Part shown: one piece after another, positions 15,887-24,728 of the stretch
How the letters are laid out: the number at the start of each line of letters is the position of its first letter
Numbering within the stretch: the stretch's first letter is position 1
Source: Actinomycetospora chibensis
GTDB taxonomy: Bacteria; Actinomycetota; Actinomycetes; Mycobacteriales; Pseudonocardiaceae
Assembly (NCBI RefSeq): GCF_028737215.1
Contig: NZ_JAQZAM010000009.1
Span: forward strand, 186,001-250,000
DNA: 64,000 nt
Direction: 5' to 3'
The notes under the pieces: generated by a model
What the model saw: the letters and a program-made list of their open reading frames with translations, nothing else
Databases searched by the model: none
Told to the model about the DNA's origin: nothing
Program-made: the position numbers and the translations under genes

Positions 15887-17523
15887 TGACGCTCGATCGT
15901 CCGCCGGTCGCGGCCTCGACCACCGAGCGCACCCTGGAACGGTCGCGGTGGGACCGCGACGAGGCGGTCCCGCTGGCCGAGGCCACGATCGGGGGGCTCC
16001 TCGCCGACCGCGCCGAGCACCAGCCGGACGCCCCCGCCCTGATCGGCCGCCGCCACGGGGACTCCGCGGAGCAGCGCTACACCTACGGCGAGCTGTTCAC
16101 CGAGGCGCGCGTCGTCGCCGCGGCGCTCCTGCGCGTCGCCGAGCCCGGCGACCACGTCGCCCTCCTCGCCCCGAACGTCGTCGAGTGGCCGGTGATCGAG
16201 TACGGCGCCGCGCTCGCCGGGGTGGTCCTGGTGGCGCTGAACCCGGCCCTCGGACCGCACGAGCTGACCCACGCGCTGACGCTCTCGCGCGCCTCGGTGC
16301 TCCTGCACGCCGACACGAGCCGTGACATCGACCTCGCCGGCCGGGTCGCGCAGATCCGGAGCGACCTGCCCGACCTGCGCGAGACGATCAGCCTCGCGGA
16401 CACCGACCGCCTGCGGGCCGACCCCACCGGCCCGCTCGACCGGGCCACGCCGACCACGCCGGCGATGATGCAGTTCACCTCGGGCACCACCGGCAAGCCC
16501 AAGGGCGTGCTGCTCGCGCACCGCTCGCTCGTGAACAACGCGCGCTTCACCGTCATCACGGCCGAGGTCCCGGCGGGCACCGCCGCCATCGCCCCGCTGC
16601 CGATGTTCCACACCGCCGCCTGCGTCATCTCGACGCTCGGTCCGACATGGCTGGGCGGGGCCCAGGTCCTCATCGAGAAGTTCGACCCGGGCGACGTCCT
16701 GCGGACGATGGTCGCCGAGGACGCCTCGGTGCTGTTCAGCGTGCCGACCGTCCTCGGCGCCGTCCTCGAGGCCGCGCGCCGGACCGAGGGGCCCGTCCCC
16801 CAGCTCGAGGCCGTGCTCGTCGGTGCGTCGACGGTGCCCGGGAGCATGATCGAGGCCGTCGAGCAGACCTTCGGCGCGTCCGTGCACAACCTGTTCGGGC
16901 AGACCGAGCTGTCCCCCGTGCTGTCGCTGACCCGCCGCTCCGACAGCCGTGAGGACCTCGTCACCAAGGTCGGCCGGCCCCTGCCGCACACCGACGCCCA
17001 GATCGTCGACGCGACCACCGGTGAAGTGCTCCCGATCGGGGTGCAGGGCGAGATCTGTGCGCGCGGGTACGGCCAGATGATCGAGTACTACGACGACCCG
17101 GACGCCACGGCCACCACCGTCGACCCGGAGGGTTGGCTCCACACCGGCGACCTCGGGACCATGGACGCCCGCGGCCTGATCACCGTCACCGGGCGCTTGA
17201 AGGAGATCATCATCCGGGGCGGGGAGAACATCGCGCCCGCCGAGATCGAGGTGGCGCTCGCCGGCCACCCCGAGGTCCTCCAGTCTGCGGTGGTGGGACT
17301 CCCCGACGACCACTGGGGCGAGATCGTCGGGGCGGCCGTGGTGGTGCGCGAGCCGGGGGCCGACGGCGTCGAGGGCCGCCTGGAGGAGTTCTGCCGGGAG
17401 CGGCTGGCGAAGTACAAGGTGCCGGCCCGCTGGTTCGTGGTCGACGAGCTGCCGACCACGGCGTCCGGGAAGGTGCAGAAGTTCGCCCTGCGCGACCAGC
17501 TGCTCAGCGGCGAGCCGTCCTGA
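15886..17523 (+). CDS. Acyl-CoA synthetase (FadD-like AMP ligase)
   Basis: A 545-residue ANL-superfamily ligase that activates a carboxylic acid to acyl-AMP and then the CoA thioester. The P-loop is FTSGTTGKPKG near residue 198, the A5-like segment FGQTELSP near 338, the hinge GRLKEIIIRGGENIAP near 433 and the catalytic Lys in TASGKVQKF near 528. The ATG overlaps the SCP2 stop. It runs convergently into a TetR gene with only three bases between. Which acid it takes cannot be read, but racemase and SCP2 nearby favour a branched or cyclic acid. Confidence 0.9.
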   Translation: MTLDRPPVAASTTERTLERSRWDRDEAVPLAEATIGGLLADRAEHQPDAPALIGRRHGDSAEQRYTYGELFTEARVVAAALLRVAEPGDHVALLAPNVVEWPVIEYGAALAGVVLVALNPALGPHELTHALTLSRASVLLHADTSRDIDLAGRVAQIRSDLPDLRETISLADTDRLRADPTGPLDRATPTTPAMMQFTSGTTGKPKGVLLAHRSLVNNARFTVITAEVPAGTAAIAPLPMFHTAACVISTLGPTWLGGAQVLIEKFDPGDVLRTMVAEDASVLFSVPTVLGAVLEAARRTEGPVPQLEAVLVGASTVPGSMIEAVEQTFGASVHNLFGQTELSPVLSLTRRSDSREDLVTKVGRPLPHTDAQIVDATTGEVLPIGVQGEICARGYGQMIEYYDDPDATATTVDPEGWLHTGDLGTMDARGLITVTGRLKEIIIRGGENIAPAEIEVALAGHPEVLQSAVVGLPDDHWGEIVGAAVVVREPGADGVEGRLEEFCRERLAKYKVPARWFVVDELPTTASGKVQKFALRDQLLSGEPS

Positions 17524-17526
17524 CCG

Positions 17527-18210
17527 CTACCAGAGGGTGCCCCCGAGCAGCATCGCGAACTGGTCGACGACCGACTCCAGCTGCTCGTGGGTCCCGACGA
17601 AACCGGCGTACAGCCCCATCCCCCACATGATCGCCAAGAGCATCTCGGTGACGGCGGGGACGTCGAGGTCCTCGCGCACCTGACCGGCGGCGATCCCCTC
17701 CTCGAGGATCGAGCGGGTGAACGTGCGCAGCGCCTCGAGCTGGCCTTCGGCGTGGTCCGCCAGCTCCGGGTGACGCACCGCGTCGAGCAGGGACGAGGTG
17801 ATGAAGCGGGCGAACGACCGGTCCTGGGAATCGACGTCGGCCGCGGCGTGCAGGAACGCGGACAGCCGCACCGACACGTCCGGGTCGGGGGTCGCGCTCA
17901 GGATGCCCGCGGTGACCACGCGGTCCTGGGTGGAGGCGAACACGGCGTCGTAGAGCGCGCGCTTGCCCGGGAAGTAGTGGTTGACGGCGGGGCGGGTCAG
18001 CCCCGCCCGCTCGGCGATCTCCCGGAAGGTCGTGCGGTCGTAGCCCAGCTCGCCGAAAGCCTCGCGAGCGGTCCGCAGGATGATCTCTTCGGTGCTGGGC
18101 CCGTCGGTGGCCGGCGGGCGGCCGCGCCGCCTCGGGGCCGGCTCGTCGGAGACCGCCCCGGCCGGATCCTCCTGGGCCGCCTCGTCCTGCGCCGGTGATC
18201 GCACCACCAC
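17527..18210 (-). CDS. TetR-family transcriptional regulator
   Basis: A 227-residue regulator. After a 40-residue Pro/Arg-rich leader with an AT-hook-like PRRRGRPPA, the HTH domain reads EEIILRTAREAFGELGYDRTTFREIAERAGLTRPAVNHYFPGKRAL (shown in part), with classic TetR spacing. The C-terminal ligand-binding domain is unlike those of the other TetR proteins in this window. No 18-bp palindrome is seen before it. It lies between two convergent or same-strand lipid genes, so its target is unclear. Confidence 0.88.
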   Translation of the reverse strand: MVVRSPAQDEAAQEDPAGAVSDEPAPRRRGRPPATDGPSTEEIILRTAREAFGELGYDRTTFREIAERAGLTRPAVNHYFPGKRALYDAVFASTQDRVVTAGILSATPDPDVSVRLSAFLHAAADVDSQDRSFARFITSSLLDAVRHPELADHAEGQLEALRTFTRSILEEGIAAGQVREDLDVPAVTEMLLAIMWGMGLYAGFVGTHEQLESVVDQFAMLLGGTLW

Positions 18211-18273
18211 TCCGACGGTACCAAGGCCATCCGGAGCGGCACCTCGGGACGATCATGGTCCCGCGTGTCGGGG

Positions 18274-19674
18274 TCAGGCCGGCGCGTCCAGGTCCGCGGT
18301 CTCCTTCTCCAGGTCGGCGAGCGCGGTCTCCAGGTGGACCAGGAGGCGCTGGAGGCGCGGCACCGACCGGTGGCACCCCGTGATCCCGAACGCCATGCGT
18401 TCCGCGTACGGGATGATCGTGATGTTGAGGGCCTGACCGTCGAGCACCATCGAGATCGGGTAGTTGTCGGTGAGCTCGCAGCCGTCGAGGTAGAGCGTCT
18501 CCCGCGCTGCCGGCACCGTCGAGATGATCAAGTTGAACGGCGGGCGCGGGAGCCGCGGGAGCCCGGGCACCGAGATCGGCACCGCCCCGCCCATCGTCAG
18601 CGCGCTCACGGTGGACGCCGACACCGGGTCCAGCGACGCCATCAGGTCCTTGCTGCGCCGCATCGAGGAGTGGACCGCACCCACGCGCGCCAGGGGGTCG
18701 TCGACGTCGGTGGCCAGCCCGCACAGCACCGCGGCCCACGCGTTGCCCTCACGCGCCGCCCCGTGGGGATCGGTGCCCTCGAGGGAGACCGGGACCATTC
18801 CGACGAGGGGCTCGTCGGGCAGCTCCCCGCGCTCGTCCAGGTAGGTGCGCAGGGCCCCGGCACACATCGCGAGCGCCACGTCGTTCGACGTCGTGCCGGT
18901 GCGCCGGGCCACCGACCGCAGACGGTCCACCGGCCAGGAGTCGCCGGCGAAGCGCCGCGCCGAGCTGACCGGGCCGTTCAGACGCGTCGCGGGCGCGTCG
19001 TAGGGCAGGGCCACGCTCTGCTCGCGGAGCGCCGTGTACCCGGCGTCGGCCAACGACGGCAGCGACCGGGCCACGGACCCGACCGCGTCGACGACCCCGC
19101 GTGCCGTCTCGCCCCACGAGCTCTCCGGCCGCGGCGTGCGGGGCACGCCCCGCTGCGCGGGCGGCGTCATCCACGGGGCCGTCCCGCCCCGGGCCGACGG
19201 GTCGGTCGAGAGGCCGCCGAGCAGGTGCCGGCCCATGTTGACGCCGTCGAAGCTCGCGTGGTGCATCTTCGTGCACAGCGCGAACCGGCCGTCGGCGAGA
19301 CCTTCGACGAGATGGGCCTCCCACAGCGGCCGGTCGCGGGCCAGCGGGACGCCGTGCCACTCACCCAGGTGCTCGAAGAGCTCCCGGACACGGCCCGGCC
19401 GGGGCAGGCCGACGCGGTGGACGTGCAGCGCCATGTCAATATCGTCGTCGACGACCCAGGCGAACTGGCCCGCCGTGCTCCACGACCGGACCGGGCGCCG
19501 CCGGAACGAGCGCTTCACGTGCTCCGGATCGGTCATCCCCTCGTGGAGGGCGTCGAGCAGCTCCGGGCCGGCCCCCTCGGGCGGTCGGAAGAGCTGCAGC
19601 GCGATGACGTGGCTGGGACTGCCGGGCCCCTCGCCCCACAGGTACACCGCGTCCATGGCCGGTACGAGTTGCAC
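18274..19674 (-). CDS. Wax ester synthase/diacylglycerol acyltransferase-like protein
   Basis: A 466-residue WS/DGAT family member with HHASFDG at about residue 145, PLWEAHLVEGLADGRFAL before it, and a C-terminal segment ELTDNYPISMVLDGQALNIT, all family-typical. The N-terminus QLVPAMDAVYLWGE matches the usual start, so I chose a GTG at 19674. An ATG at 19713 would add 13 residues but sits inside the predicted operator. It is a second storage-lipid enzyme in the cluster, only distantly similar to the one at 3130-4614, and is followed by a TetR gene. Confidence 0.85.
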   Translation of the reverse strand: MQLVPAMDAVYLWGEGPGSPSHVIALQLFRPPEGAGPELLDALHEGMTDPEHVKRSFRRRPVRSWSTAGQFAWVVDDDIDMALHVHRVGLPRPGRVRELFEHLGEWHGVPLARDRPLWEAHLVEGLADGRFALCTKMHHASFDGVNMGRHLLGGLSTDPSARGGTAPWMTPPAQRGVPRTPRPESSWGETARGVVDAVGSVARSLPSLADAGYTALREQSVALPYDAPATRLNGPVSSARRFAGDSWPVDRLRSVARRTGTTSNDVALAMCAGALRTYLDERGELPDEPLVGMVPVSLEGTDPHGAAREGNAWAAVLCGLATDVDDPLARVGAVHSSMRRSKDLMASLDPVSASTVSALTMGGAVPISVPGLPRLPRPPFNLIISTVPAARETLYLDGCELTDNYPISMVLDGQALNITIIPYAERMAFGITGCHRSVPRLQRLLVHLETALADLEKETADLDAPA

Positions 19675-19700
19675 GGGTCGCCCCCGGGAGGTCGCGAATT

Positions 19701-19718
19701 TTCGAACCCCCATTCAAA
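19701..19718. promoter_or_regulatory. Operator-like palindrome, site 6
   Basis: TTCGAACCCCCATTCAAA fits the shared pattern, 26 bp before the chosen acyltransferase start. Confidence 0.5.
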
Positions 19719-19752
19719 CATGCCGGAGCGCGCGGCGGCATGCCCGATCGGT

Positions 19753-21099
19753 TCAGGTCCGCGCGCCTGCCGGGAAGCGGGCCGCGATCTCGTCGACCAC
19801 CAGCCACGCGGTCTCGGCGCAGGCGGTGGTGCCGCCGTTGGCGTACTGCTTCACCGCGTCACCGACGTTCCAGAGGTTGCCGATCGGGGTGGAGTGCGGG
19901 ATGTCGAAGCCTGCCACCGCCCGCTGGGGCGGCCAGCCGTCGCGCCACACGCTCGTGGAGAGCACCCGCGCGTGGTCGGCGAACCCGGGGATCTGCTCGC
20001 GCAGGTCCTCGTGCAGCAGCGCGGTCTCGGCGGCCTCGTCGAAGGCGCCGGTCGCGGGCTCGGGGACCGAGGTGCCGTTGTAGAGGTGCCAGCCCTCGGG
20101 CGCCATCTCCGGACAGGTCGCGGTGAAGTTCGCGACGTAGGCCATCCGCCGTGTGGTGGCGAAGCTGAGCATCCCCGGCGCCTCGATCAGCGGCGTCCGG
20201 CTGGCGAAGTTGACGACGATCATCGCGCACGGCGTCGTGTCGACGGTCGCCACGTAGTCGGCGGGCAGGCGGTCGCGGCCGATCAGGTCGGCGGTCGCGG
20301 CGGGCCCGGCGTCGCTGACCACGAGACGGCAGGCGATCTCAACCGTCTCCCCCGGGCGCGTGGCGGTGGCCCCGGTGACCGTGCCGTCGGCGCCGAGGGC
20401 GAGGCCGCGGACCTCGCTGTCGAGCCAGACCTCGCCGCCGTTCCCCTCGACGACGTCGGCCAGCGCGCGCCAGACCCCGATCGTCCCCTCCGGGCAGAAG
20501 CCGAACTTCTTGAACGCGCTGCGCCGGGTGAAGTAGGTCAGGAAGACCTTGGCGGGCAGATCCTCCGAGCTCACCGCGAAGATCGACCCGCACATGTTCC
20601 GGAAGATCCCGTGGACCTTCTCGTTCGTCGTGTAGCGGCGCAGCCACTCCGCGGTCGAGATCCCGGCCTCGGGCAGGCCGTCGTCGGTGCGTGCGGCGCC
20701 GAGGCCCTCGAGCACCTTGGCGCCCTGCCGGGTGATCTTCGAGAGCAGGAAGCCCCAGCCGCCGCCGGTGACGTCGACGTCCTTGCCACCGATCCGGTAG
20801 AGCAGCGGCGGCGACGGGCGCCGGACGTCGAACCGGGCGCCGACCTCGGCGAAGGTCTCCTCGGTGACCCCTCCGACCTCGATCACGATCGCGCCGTTGT
20901 TGACCGTGAAGCCGTCGATGTCCTCGCTCGAGGCCCGCCCGCCGACGCGGTCGAGGCGTTCCACCACGAGGGTGCGGTAGCCGCGGTGCGACAGCAGGGC
21001 GGCGGTGAACAGCCCGCCCGCACCGGCCCCGATCACGAGAGCGTCGAAGGTCTTCTCCGGGGTCGTCTTCTCCGGGGCCGTCTTGTCCGTGACAGTCAT
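19753..21099 (-). CDS. FAD-dependent phytoene desaturase-like oxidoreductase
   Basis: A 448-residue flavoprotein with an N-terminal dinucleotide-binding motif ALVIGAGAGGLFTAALLSHRG, then VVERLDRVGGRASS, typical of the phytoene desaturase/retinol saturase branch. The C-terminus carries a second FAD segment, NLWNVGDAVKQYANGGTTACAETAW. Such enzymes saturate or desaturate isoprenoid or similar hydrophobic chains. A run of TAPEKTTPEKTF before the first strand looks like a short repeat in a linker. It is the last gene of the operon that begins with the luciferase-like gene at 24672, 29 bp after the acyl-CoA dehydrogenase. Substrate unknown. Confidence 0.82.
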   Translation of the reverse strand: MTVTDKTAPEKTTPEKTFDALVIGAGAGGLFTAALLSHRGYRTLVVERLDRVGGRASSEDIDGFTVNNGAIVIEVGGVTEETFAEVGARFDVRRPSPPLLYRIGGKDVDVTGGGWGFLLSKITRQGAKVLEGLGAARTDDGLPEAGISTAEWLRRYTTNEKVHGIFRNMCGSIFAVSSEDLPAKVFLTYFTRRSAFKKFGFCPEGTIGVWRALADVVEGNGGEVWLDSEVRGLALGADGTVTGATATRPGETVEIACRLVVSDAGPAATADLIGRDRLPADYVATVDTTPCAMIVVNFASRTPLIEAPGMLSFATTRRMAYVANFTATCPEMAPEGWHLYNGTSVPEPATGAFDEAAETALLHEDLREQIPGFADHARVLSTSVWRDGWPPQRAVAGFDIPHSTPIGNLWNVGDAVKQYANGGTTACAETAWLVVDEIAARFPAGART

Positions 21100-21128
21100 C
21101 GACGTTCTCCGATTCTCGGGGAGGTTGC

Positions 21129-22301
21129 TCAGTACGACGCGGGGAGCCCGAGGCTGCGCTGGGCCACGAAGTTGAGGACCATCTCGCGGCTGACCGGCGC
21201 GGTCTTGAGCATGCGGGCGAGGAACCAGTAGTCGGAGAGCCCGTACTCGAGCGCCAGGCCGTTGCCACCGTGGGTCTGCATGGCCTGGTCCAGCGCCTTG
21301 AGCGACGCGTCGGCGGCGGCGAACTTCGCGATGTTGGACGCCTCCGCGGCGTCCTCGCCCGCGTCGAACAGCTCGGCCGCCCGGGCGGCCACCAGCCGGG
21401 CCTGGGTGACGGCGATGTAGCACTCGGCGAGCGGGTGGGCGACGCCCTGATGGGCGCCGATCGCCGCGCCCTTCCACACCGAGCGCTCGTTGGCGTACGC
21501 GGCAGCCTTCTCCAGCGCGTAGAGCGCGATGCCGTTCGAGATCGCCGCCGCGGTGATGCGCTCCGGGTTGAGACCGGAGAACACCTGGCGCAGGCCGTGG
21601 CCGTCCTCGCCGATCAAGGCCTCGGGGCCGACGGGGACGTCGTCCAGGAACACGGTGAACTGGTGCTCGGGCTGCACCAGCGCGGCCTCGATGTGGGTCC
21701 AGGTGAGGCCGGGGCTGTGGGTGGGCACGATGAACAGCGACAGCGGCTTCCGCGCGCCCTGCGACCCGGCAGACCCCGACCGCGCCACGACGAGCACCGC
21801 GTCGGCCTCGTCGATGCCCGAGGTCCAGTACTTGGTGCCCGAGAGACGCCAGCCCTCGCCGTCCGGGTGGGCGGTGGTGGTGATCTCGTGGCTGTTGGAG
21901 CCGGCGTCCGGCTCGGTGATCGCGAAGGCCATCTTGGTCGATCCGTCGGCGATGCCGGGGAGCCAGCGCGCCTTGAGCTCGGGGGAACCGTGCCGGGCGA
22001 TGATCGTGCCGCAGATCGCCGGGGAGATCACCGTCATCAGCAGTGGGCACCCGGCCGCCGAGGCCGCCTCGACGACCACCGACAGGTCGGCCAGCGTGCC
22101 GCCTCCGCCGCCGTACTCCTCGGGAAGGTGCACCCCCAGGAACCCGGCCGCTCCGAGATCGGACCACAGATCGGTCGGCTGCTCGTGACGCCGCGAGCGC
22201 TCGGCGAAGTAGGTGTGCCCGTAGGCGCCGACGAGCTTGGCGACGCTCGCGCGCAGCTCGGCGTGCTCGGCACTCTCCGGGACGATGACGGACCTGTTCA
22301 C
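21129..22301 (-). CDS. Acyl-CoA dehydrogenase (FadE family)
   Basis: A 390-residue member less similar to the other two. It shows PEEYGGGGG near 60, ITEPDAGSNSHEI near 129, Glu247 in NPERIT as probable base, and THGGNGLALEYGLSDYWFLAR near the end. ITEPDAGSNS is typical of FadE branches acting on large or cyclic acyl-CoAs, though I cannot name the substrate. The GTG start overlaps the stop of the upstream SnoaL-crotonase gene (GTGA). It belongs to an operon with a luciferase-like enzyme and an FAD desaturase. Confidence 0.9.
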   Translation of the reverse strand: MNRSVIVPESAEHAELRASVAKLVGAYGHTYFAERSRRHEQPTDLWSDLGAAGFLGVHLPEEYGGGGGTLADLSVVVEAASAAGCPLLMTVISPAICGTIIARHGSPELKARWLPGIADGSTKMAFAITEPDAGSNSHEITTTAHPDGEGWRLSGTKYWTSGIDEADAVLVVARSGSAGSQGARKPLSLFIVPTHSPGLTWTHIEAALVQPEHQFTVFLDDVPVGPEALIGEDGHGLRQVFSGLNPERITAAAISNGIALYALEKAAAYANERSVWKGAAIGAHQGVAHPLAECYIAVTQARLVAARAAELFDAGEDAAEASNIAKFAAADASLKALDQAMQTHGGNGLALEYGLSDYWFLARMLKTAPVSREMVLNFVAQRSLGLPASY

Positions 22302-23548
22302 GGGTGCTCCTGCTCTCCGGTGGGGGTTCGGCGGCCGCGGAACGCGGGGCGGCGGCGTGCCCGGAAGGCGGCGATGCCCTCCGCGGCGTCGTCGCTCGCC
22401 CCGGCCGCGCTCATCTCGGTGACCTCGGCGGCGGCCTGCGCGGCCAGGTCGGCATCCGCCGAGTCCCGCAGGAGCCGCTTCATCCGGCCGAACGCCTGGG
22501 TGGGGCCGGCGGCAAGATGCTCGGCGAGGGCACGGGCGCGGTCCTCGACCTCGCCGGCGGGCCGCGCCTCGGTGACCACGCCCCACTCCAGAGCCTCGCG
22601 GCCCGAGAGGACCCGGTTGAGCAGGAACAGCTCCTGCGCCCGCCGCAGCCCCACCACTCGTGGCAGGTACCAGCTGTTGAGCCCGTCGGAGGCCAGGCCG
22701 ATCGCGGCGTAGCCGAGAGCGAACTTGGCGTCCTCGGCGGCGACCACGACATCGGCCACGTGGACGAGGCCCAGGCCGCCCCCGGCGGCCGCCCCGCGCA
22801 CCGCGGCCACCACGGGGGCGTCGAGCTCGGTGAGCCGAGCCAGGGCGAGGTGGTAGACGTCGATCATCTGCCGCAGCCGCGCCGGGAGCTCCGCACGGTC
22901 GAGGGCACCGAACAGTGCGAGGTCGCCGCCCGTGGTGAACGTCGGCCCGGCCCCGCAGAGCAGGACCGCGCGCACCGCGGGGTCCTCCCCCGTGCGGAAC
23001 ACCGCCTCGTAGAGGTCCTCGACCAGCGTCGGGTCGATCGCGTTGCCGTCGTCCGGTCGGTTCAGCTGGATCGTCGCCACACCGGTCGTGTCGACCTCGT
23101 GCTCGACGACCCGCAGCCGGCGTCGGCCGGCGGGGACGGGAGGGCCCGGGGTCAGTGCCTGCGCCCACCGCGACGAGTCGGTGTACTGCCGCAGGCCCGC
23201 GATCCGTCCCTCGGCGAAGTCCAGGACGTGGGCGAATGCGGCGTCGAGGACACCCTCGCCCTCCCGCGCCGATCCGGTGTACCGCCCGAGCACGAGCATG
23301 CCACCCTCGGCCAGAGGGGCGAACCGCTCGGGCTCGGCGCGCGCCCGGTAGTGCCGGCCGATCGACCACCAGAAGTCGCGGGCCATCGCCTCCGGGCCGA
23401 GGTGGGTGCCGCCGAGGCTCAGCGGTAGCCCCTCGGTGGTCTCGCCGACGAACTGCGGGTGCAGGAGCGTCCTGAGGGTCTCGGCGTCCCCGCCGGCGAG
23501 CGCGGCGTACAGCCGCCGCGCCAGATCCTCCTCGGTCGCGCCGCTCAT
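22298..23548 (-). CDS. SnoaL-like/crotonase fusion protein
   Basis: A 416-residue protein with two parts. Residues 1-125 look like a SnoaL/NTF2-type alpha+beta cone: LARRLYAALAGGDAETLRTLLHPQFVGE (shown in part), later AHVLDFAEGRIAGLRQYTDS. Residues 140-416 are a crotonase with oxyanion segments GAGPTFTTGGDLALF and RGAAAGGGLGLVHVADVV, then SDGLNSWYLPRVVGLRRAQE. An ATGA overlap with the upstream luciferase-like gene fixes the start and shows that the two halves share one frame. The fusion suggests consecutive action on one substrate, for example a cyclisation or hydration next to an isomerase; this is inference. A linker rich in Pro and Arg separates the domains. Confidence 0.8.
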   Translation of the reverse strand: MSGATEEDLARRLYAALAGGDAETLRTLLHPQFVGETTEGLPLSLGGTHLGPEAMARDFWWSIGRHYRARAEPERFAPLAEGGMLVLGRYTGSAREGEGVLDAAFAHVLDFAEGRIAGLRQYTDSSRWAQALTPGPPVPAGRRRLRVVEHEVDTTGVATIQLNRPDDGNAIDPTLVEDLYEAVFRTGEDPAVRAVLLCGAGPTFTTGGDLALFGALDRAELPARLRQMIDVYHLALARLTELDAPVVAAVRGAAAGGGLGLVHVADVVVAAEDAKFALGYAAIGLASDGLNSWYLPRVVGLRRAQELFLLNRVLSGREALEWGVVTEARPAGEVEDRARALAEHLAAGPTQAFGRMKRLLRDSADADLAAQAAAEVTEMSAAGASDDAAEGIAAFRARRRPAFRGRRTPTGEQEHP

Positions 23549-24672
23549 GCGGTGGGCGCCAGGACCGGCACGCCACCGAGCTCGCGATGGGTGTCGATCG
23601 CGTGCAGGCGGGGCAGGACGTCGCAGGCGTAGACGTCGGCGTTGCGCGCCGCGACGTCGGCGGGCATGCCCCCGAAGCCGAGCACGTTGACGACGCCGCC
23701 GGCGTCGAGGGCCCGCACCCGCTCCACGGTCTGCTCGACGAGCTCCTCGGGGGTGCCGCCCATCTGCAGGTCGGCGAGGAAGCGGTTGAAGGCCGGCAGC
23801 CCGTGCTTGGTGATGTTGCGCCGCAGCCCGGCGTAGTACTCGTAGCCCGGCTCGGTCTCCAGCCGGGGGTTGGTGAACTCGTAGTGCTCGATCGTCGATC
23901 GGGCATAGGCCGTCGCGTACTCGTCGTGCAGCGCGCGGGCGCGGCCCGGATCGGGGTCGACGGTCGTGAAGTTGACCAGGACCGGCGCCGGGGGCTCGTA
24001 TCCGTGGAGCGCGGCGAAGAGCTCCCGGTACGCCGCGGTCTCGCGCACGGTCGTGTCCCACGGCTTCTGCGCGATGAGGATGAGGCCGAACCCCAGCCGC
24101 GCGACGATCTCCGCCGATTCCGGGGACACCGCGGCGGCGTAGGTCCGCCCGCGGAACGACGCCGTCGGCGCGGGGTGCACCTCGGCGCGGGGCTGCCGGT
24201 AGAGCTCTCCGTCGTACTCGAGCACGCCCGTGTCGAGTGCACGCGCCACGGCGGTGGCGTGCTCGACGAAGCGGACCCGCGAGTCACCCATCGGGACGCG
24301 GAAGGCGTCGAACTCGATCGAGCCCAGACCCCGGCCCAGTCCGAGCAGCGCCCGGCCCCCGGATACGAGGTCGAGCCAGGCGGTCTCCTCGGCGACGCGG
24401 ACGGGGTCGTGCCACGGCAGCACGGTGACCATCGTGCCCAGCCGCACGCGCGTCGTGCGCGCCGCGACCCAGGTCAGGAACTGGGTCGGGTTCGGCATCA
24501 TGTGGTAGCGCGTGAAGTGGTGCTCGGCGGTCCACACCGAGTCGAATCCGCGCGGCTCCGCCTGGTCGGCGAGGGCCAGGTGATCGCGGACCACGGCACC
24601 GTCGTCGCGCTCGTCGAGCCCCTGGAAGAAGACTCCCGTCCCGACGTGCACGTGGTTCCCTTCGGTCGACAT
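23545..24672 (-). CDS. Luciferase-like (LLM) flavin or F420-dependent oxidoreductase
   Basis: A 375-residue TIM-barrel protein of the bacterial luciferase superfamily. Signatures are GFDSVWTAEHHF near 42, RVRLGTMVTVLPWHDPVRVAEE near 75 and GRALLGLGRGLGS near 106, the EHH and phosphate-binding segments of the fold. Members oxidise or mono-oxygenate using FMN or F420. An ATG two bases from the operator palindrome opens the frame. A GTG at 24651 preceded by AAGGGA would give MHVGTGVFFQG, a more typical N-terminus, and may be the true start. First gene of a four-gene operon. Confidence 0.82.
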   Translation of the reverse strand: MSTEGNHVHVGTGVFFQGLDERDDGAVVRDHLALADQAEPRGFDSVWTAEHHFTRYHMMPNPTQFLTWVAARTTRVRLGTMVTVLPWHDPVRVAEETAWLDLVSGGRALLGLGRGLGSIEFDAFRVPMGDSRVRFVEHATAVARALDTGVLEYDGELYRQPRAEVHPAPTASFRGRTYAAAVSPESAEIVARLGFGLILIAQKPWDTTVRETAAYRELFAALHGYEPPAPVLVNFTTVDPDPGRARALHDEYATAYARSTIEHYEFTNPRLETEPGYEYYAGLRRNITKHGLPAFNRFLADLQMGGTPEELVEQTVERVRALDAGGVVNVLGFGGMPADVAARNADVYACDVLPRLHAIDTHRELGGVPVLAPTA

Positions 24673-24673
24673 T

Positions 24674-24691
24674 TTCTAGTACTTACTAGAA
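24674..24691. promoter_or_regulatory. Operator-like palindrome, site 7 (perfect)
   Basis: TTCTAGTACTTACTAGAA has perfect 8-bp arms around CT. It sits between the divergent luciferase-like operon and an SDR gene, 37 bp before the latter's start. Confidence 0.7.
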
Positions 24692-24728
24692 CATGCAGGT
24701 CGAGCCGGGGCAAGGGGTGGAGGAACGC

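Noticed and set aside
18265-21231. A 988-codon plus-strand open frame
   Set aside because: Antisense shadow across the acyltransferase, desaturase and part of the FadE gene, all with full family motifs on the other strand.
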